Below are positions 7,514-12,279 of a stretch of DNA of 12,279 nucleotides, in pieces (the stretch's first letter is position 1; every line of letters begins with the position of its first letter). A program made the translations under genes and the position numbers. The notes beneath the pieces were generated by a model that saw only the letters and a list, made by a program, of their open reading frames with translations, had not been told where the DNA came from and did not search any database. The DNA comes from Pseudomonadota bacterium (GTDB taxonomy: Bacteria; Pseudomonadota; Gammaproteobacteria; Burkholderiales; Methylophilaceae), in contig JAKPIR010000243.1 of assembly GCA_029549705.1 (NCBI GenBank), positions 1-12,279 on the forward strand. Direction: 5' to 3'.

Positions 7514-7528
7514 AGACTATAGCATATT
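7514..7528 (-). promoter_or_regulatory. Candidate extended -10 promoter for the tig-clpP-clpX block
   Basis: TGCTATAGT (7516-7524, minus strand) is an extended -10 with one mismatch. A weak TTGTTT lies 17 bases upstream. The surrounding 15 bases match those before ppiD exactly (503-517). Confidence 0.5.
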
Positions 7529-7737
7529 AGGCTTTTCGAAACAAATAACAGGGATATATTTTCCAACAACATGGTTAAAGGCAGGTGCCACCAGATTAAG
7601 TCTATCGCCTTATTAAGGAAATGGTTAAAGACCGTTGTTTATGCATAATTATTTTTGAATGCCTAAAATCCAATAGAAACCAATCAACATCTAGCAGTGA
7701 AAAGCAAGCAGCTAATTGTGCTATTTATACTGTAAAC
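7529..7737. other. AT-rich intergenic stretch without a recognised gene
   Basis: No convincing coding frame, tRNA or mobile element is seen here. It holds a 10-base direct repeat ATGGTTAAAG at 7571-7580 and 7621-7630 (start to start exactly 50 bases) and a small palindrome CCTTATTAAGG near 7608-7618. Together with the tig leader and promoter it makes up the gene-free interval between tig and the porin-like gene. Confidence 0.5.
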
Positions 7738-7766
7738 AAAAAATGGCGCCACAGCGCCATTTTTTT
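7738..7766 (-). terminator. Intrinsic terminator of the porin-like gene
   Basis: AAATGGCGC (7741-7749) pairs with GCGCCATTT (7754-7762) around CACA, flanked by A and T runs on both sides. On the minus strand it lies 15 bases after the stop codon and ends in GCGCCATTTTTT. Its symmetry allows termination on either strand. Confidence 0.92.
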
Positions 7767-7781
7767 AACCAACTGACTAAT

Positions 7782-8681
7782 CTACCAAGTACGTTTAATG
7801 TAAAAGGTAATGGTTGCGTCATTTGTATCGCGACCATCAGACGTTTCATAATACGCTTGATCTTGCACGGCAAATGTATTCGTGAATACAGCACCAGCAT
7901 TAAAGCCTTCAATCGGCTTACCTGAAGCGGTTGGAAGAGAAAAATCACGACTAATACCAATCGCGTAATCGCCTTGATCGCCCGTTAGATTTTTTGTGTT
8001 TTGATAGCCCACCTTTGCCATGATGCTTAAATCGCCTGGTAATTTATGCGTCATTTTGAGCTCATGGTAGTCTGCATGTTTTGTGTTTTTCTTACCATTG
8101 TTGGTATTATCTATTGCTGCACCGTAATAATTTGTCAGCACGTTATAGTAGGTATAGGTTAAGAACTCATAAGAAAGACCAATAGACGCTTCAAAAGAAT
8201 CTTGTTTGCGACCCAAGTCAGCTTCACTGTATGAATTTTCGCGGTCTGGGTACCAGTAATAATTACCCATCAAATTCACGCCAAAGCCGCTTTCAAAGGT
8301 ATGCGCATAGCCGCCGTAAATATCAATTTCAATTTTGTTACCACCCGAAAAACCGTCGCCATGGCCCGTAAAGTTTTTATCAATATTTGAAAACCAAGTA
8401 CCGGCATAAAAGCCACTGCTGTGGGCGTAATCAGCACCACCCTGCAAAGCCGGGCCATCACTTAATGCCACACCACGGAACATATAGTTGCTATATAAAC
8501 CTAAGTTAAAAGTTAGTGAATGAGGCGATGTTGGCTCTGCTGGCTCAGCAACTGCTGCCGCTGGTGCTGCTTCAACTGCCGGCGCTTCATCAGCCATGGC
8601 ATAAGCACTGCCCAAAAAAACCGGGCCTGCATATAAGGCACATAGGATGTTACGTATTGTTTTTTTACCCGAATTCGTCAT
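7782..8681 (-). CDS. Putative outer-membrane porin, TorF-like (TIGR02001-type) family
   Basis: A 299-residue exported protein. It has a signal peptide of about 30 residues (basic MTNSGKK start, hydrophobic core, AYA/AMA before DEA). A low-complexity Ala/Pro/Glu linker follows at about 31-52. The remainder is a likely beta-barrel rich in alternating aromatic and polar residues. The start of the mature domain, SLTFNLGLYSNYMFRGVALS, is typical of the proteobacterial family called TorF-type putative porins; the match is from memory, not a search. The chain ends TFYIKRTW with a terminal aromatic residue, as outer-membrane barrels usually do. The substrate is unknown. AGGGAG lies 6-7 bases before the ATG. 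It is a single-gene unit with its own terminator and a candidate FNR/ANR box upstream. It could instead be a structural barrel without channel activity. Confidence 0.8.
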   Translation of the reverse strand: MTNSGKKTIRNILCALYAGPVFLGSAYAMADEAPAVEAAPAAAVAEPAEPTSPHSLTFNLGLYSNYMFRGVALSDGPALQGGADYAHSSGFYAGTWFSNIDKNFTGHGDGFSGGNKIEIDIYGGYAHTFESGFGVNLMGNYYWYPDRENSYSEADLGRKQDSFEASIGLSYEFLTYTYYNVLTNYYGAAIDNTNNGKKNTKHADYHELKMTHKLPGDLSIMAKVGYQNTKNLTGDQGDYAIGISRDFSLPTASGKPIEGFNAGAVFTNTFAVQDQAYYETSDGRDTNDATITFYIKRTW

Positions 8682-8708
8682 TTTAACTCCCTGTTATTTC
8701 TCTATTGA

Positions 8709-8749
8709 ATATTACTAAATTTACTGGGAAACATATTGAATTAAATCAA
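8709..8749 (-). promoter_or_regulatory. Candidate FNR/ANR-dependent promoter of the porin-like gene
   Basis: On the minus strand TTGAT-TTAA-TTCAA (8736-8749) matches the FNR/ANR consensus TTGATnnnnATCAA at nine of ten positions. It sits inside a 7-bp-arm inverted repeat, ATATTGA/TCAATAT (8733-8752). A weak -10 TAATAT lies at 8709-8714. With a start near 8702 the box is centred at about -41, the class II activator position, and no proper -35 is present. This layout fits an activator-dependent promoter, but regulation is inferred. Confidence 0.5.
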
Positions 8750-8753
8750 TATT

Positions 8754-8873
8754 GGGTGCAACTAGTAATTCACAGAAATGCAACAATTCAACACAAATAC
8801 AACAAATAAAGTGTTCATAAAATGGTGCATCAGCAAATTTTTGCACCTAAGTTGTGCGTGTAAGATTGTGCAT
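8754..8873. other. Cluster of GTGCA-like half-sites upstream of the porin-like gene
   Basis: GGTGCA occurs at 8755-8760 and 8824-8829, its complement TGCACC at 8842-8847, and GTGCG/GTGCA again near 8853 and 8868. The 8824/8842 pair forms an inverted repeat with a 12-base gap. It may be an operator region or chance. No gene is supported in 8682-8938. Confidence 0.3.
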
Positions 8874-8938
8874 ACGGGCATTTTTTGGAATTACTTTTCT
8901 AACACGCAAACAATTAAAAAGTATGCGAGAAAAAATCA

Positions 8939-8977
8939 ATGCCCTGAGAGCCTTATAAATAAAGGCTCTCAGGGCAT
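8939..8977. other. Orphan 16-bp perfect hairpin
   Basis: Left arm 8939-8954 and right arm 8962-8977 are exact inverse complements of 16 bases around a 7-base AT loop. It does not end any recognised gene. On the minus strand it is followed by TGATTTTTT, so it could be a second, back-up terminator for tRNA-Leu transcription 50 bases beyond the first. On the plus strand there is no T-run. It could also be a copy of a dispersed palindromic repeat. Confidence 0.6.
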
Positions 8978-9026
8978 CACTAAAGGTTACATATGAATTG
9001 AGAAGTGATTTATTGATTTTCAGGCC

Positions 9027-9057
9027 AAAAAAAAGCTTCCCTTTGTGGAAGCTTTTT
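9027..9057 (-). terminator. Intrinsic terminator of tRNA-Leu
   Basis: AAAAAGCTTCC (9030-9040) pairs with GGAAGCTTTTT (9047-9057) around CTTTGT. On the minus strand the stem runs into eight T residues. It lies 42 bases past the CCA end of tRNA-Leu. Confidence 0.9.
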
Positions 9058-9099
9058 ACTGATCAAATCAATTTGATGTTGTTTTATTTAAAAAACTAT

Positions 9100-9184
9100 T
9101 GGTGCGAAAGGAGAGACTCGAACTCTCACGCCTTGCGGCGCTGGAACCTAAATCCAGTGCGTCTACCAATTCCGCCACTTTCGC
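9100..9184 (-). tRNA. tRNA-Leu (anticodon UAG)
   Basis: An 85-base class II tRNA on the minus strand. Acceptor GCGAAAG (9178-9184) pairs with CTTTCGC (9104-9110). The discriminator is A and CCA is encoded at 9100-9102. The anticodon stem-loop is CTGGATTTAGGTTCCAG with anticodon TAG. A long variable arm (CGCCGCAAGGCG region) and T-loop GTTCGAGTC follow. It reads CUN leucine codons. A hairpin GGGTGA-AAA-TCACCC (9195-9209) sits in the precursor leader just upstream. The plus-strand frame across it (8998-9243) is an antisense artefact. Confidence 0.97.
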
Positions 9185-9227
9185 AGGTTGTTGCGGGTGA
9201 AAATCACCCTGATTCAACGAAGTCGCC

Positions 9228-9233
9228 ATTGTA
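9228..9233 (-). promoter_or_regulatory. Possible -10 of the tRNA-Leu promoter
   Basis: TACAAT on the minus strand, within GATATACAATGG, matches TATAAT at five of six positions and lies about 44 bases before the tRNA. No convincing -35 is seen at 16-18 bases. Confidence 0.4.
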
Positions 9234-9379
9234 TATCAAGTAAGCGTGCTGGGAATAGTAAATTTATAAAATTTCGATACTTATTTAATACGCGCGCTAT
9301 GGTGACGTTAGACTGCGCTGATTTTGCTGGCAGTTAAAGCTAAGATTATGCGAGAATGGCGTTTGAGTGAGTTATCAAC

Positions 9380-9646
9380 ATGAGTGAAGTCAATATTATG
9401 CCAAACAGTATCAATGAAAATGAGATTAGCCTACTACGCAAAGAGTTAGAGATGCTGATGCTTGAACGCCAGTCTTTATTGAGGGTCACAGGCGCGGCGG
9501 CAGGCTTGATTGCTGAAATGGACAGCCATGATTTGCCCATTTCCACAGTGGAGGCCGCTGACTTATTAGCGACTACAATCAATAAGTTAAGTGAAGAAAC
9601 GTTACAAGATGCTTTAAGTTCCGTGCATGCGGAAATTGTAGATTAA
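9380..9646 (+). CDS. Small helical protein of unknown function
   Basis: An 88-residue acidic protein that I do not recognise. It has no signal peptide or membrane segment, so it should be cytoplasmic. Residues about 13-40 (ENEISLLRKELEMLMLERQS) have the heptad look of an amphipathic helix or short coiled coil. A small-residue stretch VTGAAAGLIAEMDSHD and a second helical region, AADLLATTINKLSEETLQDAL, follow. The ribosome site is weak (GAGTGAG before the ATG). A minus-strand frame over the same bases (9346-9582) has no comparable support. It begins 78 bases before the TolC-like gene with no terminator between them, so it may be the first gene of that operon. It is judged real because of its regular composition, position and spacing. 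Confidence 0.65.
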   Translation: MSEVNIMPNSINENEISLLRKELEMLMLERQSLLRVTGAAAGLIAEMDSHDLPISTVEAADLLATTINKLSEETLQDALSSVHAEIVD

Positions 9647-9724
9647 AGCGATACGATTCGTTTCACTTTATCCTATCAGGAATTCAGTGCAATTCTTGCT
9701 TCATCCAAACCACCTGGATTAAAG

Positions 9725-11161
9725 ATGACGCTTAGACAACACAAGATGCAAGCAAAACCATTGGCGCACAAAAGCTTATATTTAGCCATCGTCGCGGTAA
9801 TATCAATACAGTTTGTTGCTTGCAGTTTTCAAGAGTATGCGCCTAAACCGATAGATGCCGCACAAAGTGCAGCTAGATTTTCAAGCAAATCATTTGAAGA
9901 CAGTCAGTTTCAACAGTTTTTAATTGCACAAGGCTATGCGGTAGAGCGGCTGCCGATTCAACTTTGGCATTTGGATGACTTAGCCTATTGCGCATTGTTT
10001 TTTCACCCCAGTTTAGAAGTTGCTCGCACGCAATGGCGCTCAGCGCAACTTGCCGAGCAGGTCGCGGGGAACAAACCACTCCCGACTTTAAACAGCCATT
10101 TAGCGCATAGTGACGACCCTGACCCAGCAAAAAAACCGTTTGCTTTAGGCTTGGGTATTGATATCCCAATAGAAGTCGCCAATAAACGTCTGGTTCGTAT
10201 TGAGCAGGCGCAGCATCTCACTCAAATTGCCAAGCTTGAAATTGCACAAACAGCGTGGCAATTGCGTCATCAACTCGCGCAGACATTTTCAAATATTCAA
10301 TACAATCAGCAGCAAATTAGTTTACTCGCGAAAGAAAAAAACCTGCGTGAAGCCATTGTCAGGCTTTACCAAAAACGATTAACTTTAGGCGAAGCCTCAA
10401 ATATCGAGTTGAGCAATGCCACATTACAACTGCAATCAAGCGAAAATGCGTTGCTCAGTGCGCAGCAAGCGCAACTGGTTTTACAATCACAACTGGCCAG
10501 CCAATTGGGTTTGCCGTTAGCACAAGTCAACAAAATGGCATTGGCACCCATAGATGAAGAACGGCATCAAAGTGCAACCCCTACGGATGAAGTTCAGGCA
10601 ACTACCCTGCAGAACCGCATCGATATTCGCATTGCGCTTGAGCGATACGCGGCGGCTGAGGCCAAATTAAAGTTGGAAATTGCCAACCAATACCCAGACC
10701 TTGTCATTAGCCCTAGTTACACCTATGAGTTTGGCGACAATGTGTGGTCATTAGGTATTTCAAGTTTATTAGCTCTGCTGAACAAAAATAAAACCAATAT
10801 TGCCGCAGCCAACCAATTGCGTGAAGTGGAAGCTGCGCAGTTTGATGCTTTGCAAATAAAAGTGATTCAAGAAGCGAGTACAGCGCGTGCGCAGCTCTCG
10901 CAAGCCAGTGCTGAACTGCATGATCAGCAACAATTATTAGTGCAACAGCAGGCCAAGACGCAACGCTTAGCACGCCAATTTGCTGCAGGTGAAATCGATC
11001 GACTCACCATCACTTATGCTGAGTTAGAAAATGTTGGCGCTGAAAAAGCGTTAGCCTTGGCCCGCTATAAACGTAATCAGGCACTAGACCAACTTGAAAA
11101 CACCATGCAAAAGCCAATCACAACACAAAGTTTGTTTAATCAGTATCGGGGTGAACTATGA
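9725..11161 (+). CDS. TolC/OprM-type outer-membrane efflux lipoprotein
   Basis: A 478-residue outer-membrane efflux protein, the usual length. It would form the trimeric exit duct of a tripartite pump. The N-terminal hydrophobic segment (about 17-32) ends in FVAC, a plausible but imperfect lipobox (Phe at -3), giving a lipidated Cys33 as in OprM/CusC. The two halves show the repeat structure of the family, each with a barrel-facing strand (ALGLGIDIPIE near 140-150; YPDLVISPSYTYEFGDNVWSLGIS at about 323-346) and long Gln/Ala-rich helices at about 155-265 and 360-455. The helices form the periplasmic tunnel. GGATT seven bases before the ATG is a fair ribosome site. The stop overlaps the next start as ATGA, implying translational coupling to the adaptor. 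The substrate cannot be told. Confidence 0.88.
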   Translation: MTLRQHKMQAKPLAHKSLYLAIVAVISIQFVACSFQEYAPKPIDAAQSAARFSSKSFEDSQFQQFLIAQGYAVERLPIQLWHLDDLAYCALFFHPSLEVARTQWRSAQLAEQVAGNKPLPTLNSHLAHSDDPDPAKKPFALGLGIDIPIEVANKRLVRIEQAQHLTQIAKLEIAQTAWQLRHQLAQTFSNIQYNQQQISLLAKEKNLREAIVRLYQKRLTLGEASNIELSNATLQLQSSENALLSAQQAQLVLQSQLASQLGLPLAQVNKMALAPIDEERHQSATPTDEVQATTLQNRIDIRIALERYAAAEAKLKLEIANQYPDLVISPSYTYEFGDNVWSLGISSLLALLNKNKTNIAAANQLREVEAAQFDALQIKVIQEASTARAQLSQASAELHDQQQLLVQQQAKTQRLARQFAAGEIDRLTITYAELENVGAEKALALARYKRNQALDQLENTMQKPITTQSLFNQYRGEL

Positions 11162-12243
11162 GCCGTAAAGCAATGATGATTATCGGCATACAGGCATTTT
11201 TAATAATTGTACTTTTTTGGCTGCTGGTGTTTTACGGTAAAGATGAATATGAAGAGCTAGGTGCTGAGCTCGATGAGGAAGTTGAAACGCGCTCGCTCGT
11301 GGCCGAGCATGCGAATGCAGACGCAGGCGTCGCGACATTGGTGCTACCAGTTGCACTGCAAAAACAAAGTGGGTTGCAATTCACGCGGCTACAAGCAACA
11401 ACGCATCAAGCCACATCGGCAGCGTTTGGCACGGTGGAGTCAATCGATAGTTTGGTTGAGCTTCGCACCCGTTATTTTGCAGCACTTGCAGATGGCAATG
11501 TGATTCGCACTAACATTGCAAGTGCCGAGCAAAACTTGCAACGCTTGAAATTGCTCAACCAAGACGATAAAAATGTTTCTGACCGTGTGGTGCAAGAAGC
11601 AGAAGCACTGCTTAACAGTGAAAAAGCAAAATTAAGTGCGGCCAGTACATCTGCCAATGGAATACGCGATAATATGCGCCAGCTTTGGGGTGCTACATTG
11701 GCAAACTGGGCAACACAACACACACCGAACAGTGCGTTTGAGGGCTTATTGCAGCACCGTGATGTGCTCATCAAAGTGACGCTGCCGTTTGAAGTGGTGC
11801 CTGATAAAAATACCATACTGAGTATTACACCCATGGGGGCGGTCAGCCAAAATGTACAGGCAAAGTTCATTTCAGAAGCCGCTTTGACAGACAACACCAT
11901 ACAAGGTAAAACCTATTACTACCATGCGCCTGCTGGCAATTTAAGAACCAACATGCGTGTTTCAGCAAGGCTAGACACGCAAGGCAAAGTCACGACTGGC
12001 GTGATTGTCCCACATCAAGCAGTTGTCTGGTACGCAAACCAAGCTTGGGTTTATCAAAAAGTGGGGCCAGAAAAGTTTGTTCGCCGATTGATTAACACCG
12101 ATGTGGAAATTGAAAGTGAGGCGATTAGCGGCTGGTATAACACTGTGGATATCGCAGAAAATGATGAAGTGGTCGTTAGTGGTGCGCAGCTGCTATTGTC
12201 GGAAGAATTGAAGTATCAAATTCAAAATGAAAACGAGGATTAA
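11158..12243 (+). CDS. Periplasmic adaptor (membrane fusion protein) of an efflux pump, atypical
   Basis: A 361-residue adaptor linking an inner-membrane pump to the TolC-like duct. One membrane anchor lies at about residues 7-26, followed by an acidic stretch (DEYEELGAELDEEVE). A short helical hairpin region at about 103-170 contains the common adaptor motif RLKLLNQ...VSDRVVQEAEA. A beta-barrel part (about 201-272, DVLIKVTLPFEVV to MRVSARL) and the membrane-proximal part (about 278-350, GVIVPHQAVVW... to VVVSGAQLLLSEEL) match RND-type adaptors. The biotinyl-lipoyl half-motifs that normally flank the hairpin (AP-x-G-x-V...G) are not recognisable. It overlaps the upstream gene by 4 bases, with GGGGTGA as ribosome site. 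A further gene follows at once. An RND pump partner is most likely, an ABC exporter possible. Confidence 0.8.
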   Translation: MSRKAMMIIGIQAFLIIVLFWLLVFYGKDEYEELGAELDEEVETRSLVAEHANADAGVATLVLPVALQKQSGLQFTRLQATTHQATSAAFGTVESIDSLVELRTRYFAALADGNVIRTNIASAEQNLQRLKLLNQDDKNVSDRVVQEAEALLNSEKAKLSAASTSANGIRDNMRQLWGATLANWATQHTPNSAFEGLLQHRDVLIKVTLPFEVVPDKNTILSITPMGAVSQNVQAKFISEAALTDNTIQGKTYYYHAPAGNLRTNMRVSARLDTQGKVTTGVIVPHQAVVWYANQAWVYQKVGPEKFVRRLINTDVEIESEAISGWYNTVDIAENDEVVVSGAQLLLSEELKYQIQNENED

Positions 12244-12279
12244 ATTGTTAAATTTATCCCGCGATGCATTGAGTAAACT
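12227..12279 (+). CDS. Start of next operon gene, probably the inner-membrane pump (partial)
   Basis: An open frame runs off the right edge. It can begin at ATG 12227 (MKTRIKLLNLSRDALSK), overlapping the adaptor by 17 bases. It can also begin at TTG 12245 (MLNLSRDALSK), which has the better ribosome site GAGGA six bases upstream. A pump permease is expected here from context, but 11-17 residues are too few to identify the family. Confidence 0.4.
   Translation, partial: MKTRIKLLNLSRDALSK

Noticed and set aside
7571..7630. 10-base direct repeat ATGGTTAAAG, 50 bases apart, as a possible mobile-element scar
   Set aside because: There are no terminal inverted repeats, no transposase remnant and no target duplication pattern. 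Two short repeats in AT-rich DNA can arise by chance.
8826..8850. Sigma-54-like promoter on the minus strand (AGGTGC...TTGCT)
   Set aside because: The GG and GC elements are 13 bases apart instead of the required 12, and the -24 core is not TGGCAC.
8778..8996. 72-codon plus-strand open frame in the gene-free stretch
   Set aside because: No ribosome site, biased AT-rich composition, and it ends through the 16-bp hairpin. Nothing in the sequence supports translation.
8998..9243. 81-codon plus-strand open frame (contains CERRDSNSHALRRWNLNPVRLPIPPLS)
   Set aside because: It is the antisense of tRNA-Leu and its terminator, another recurrent artefact peptide with no ribosome site.
9346..9582. 78-codon minus-strand open frame opposite the 88-residue protein
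   Set aside because: Ser/Ile-rich shadow composition and no ribosome site. The plus-strand frame is more protein-like and fits the operon.
1..12279. CRISPR array, insertion sequence, prophage, toxin-antitoxin or defence genes
   Set aside because: No regularly spaced repeats, transposase, integrase or paired small genes of this kind were found on either strand.

Overview
The window looks like a stretch of chromosome from a moderately AT-rich betaproteobacterium, most likely a methylotroph of the Methylophilaceae (Methylotenera/Methylophilus-like). This placement rests on gene order (tig-clpP-clpX-lon-hupB-tRNA-Val-tRNA-Asp-ppiD) and the general look of the proteins. It is an inference, because no database search was possible.

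The left two thirds, on the minus strand, are a protein-quality-control block. Read in transcription order from about 7520 down to 1, it holds trigger factor (tig), the ClpP protease subunit, its unfoldase ClpX, the Lon protease, the nucleoid protein HU (hupB), tRNA-Val(UAC), tRNA-Asp(GUC), and the start of the membrane-anchored periplasmic folding factor PpiD, cut by the window edge. tig and clpP overlap by 4 bases. lon has what looks like a near-consensus sigma-32 (heat-shock) promoter of its own in the clpX-lon gap. hupB has a near-consensus sigma-70 promoter and is followed after only 20 bases by tRNA-Val, so the two are probably one transcript. Two intrinsic terminators punctuate the tRNA stretch. 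tig and ppiD share a 15-base promoter core.

The middle (about 7740-9190, also minus strand) holds a predicted outer-membrane protein of the TorF-like putative porin family, with a strong terminator and a candidate FNR/ANR-type box placed as for a class II activated promoter. Then comes a gene-free stretch with a 16-bp perfect hairpin, and a tRNA-Leu(UAG) with its own terminator.

The right end (9380-12279) is on the plus strand: an unrecognised 88-residue helical protein, a TolC/OprM-type outer-membrane efflux lipoprotein, a periplasmic adaptor that overlaps it by 4 bases, and the first codons of a further gene. This is the start of a tripartite export operon whose inner-membrane pump lies beyond the window. 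The adaptor has no recognisable biotinyl-lipoyl motif, which is the most unusual protein-level feature seen.

Most of the window is conserved core genome. No CRISPR array, insertion sequence, phage gene or obvious defence system was seen. The points worth following up are mainly regulatory layouts and the atypical adaptor.
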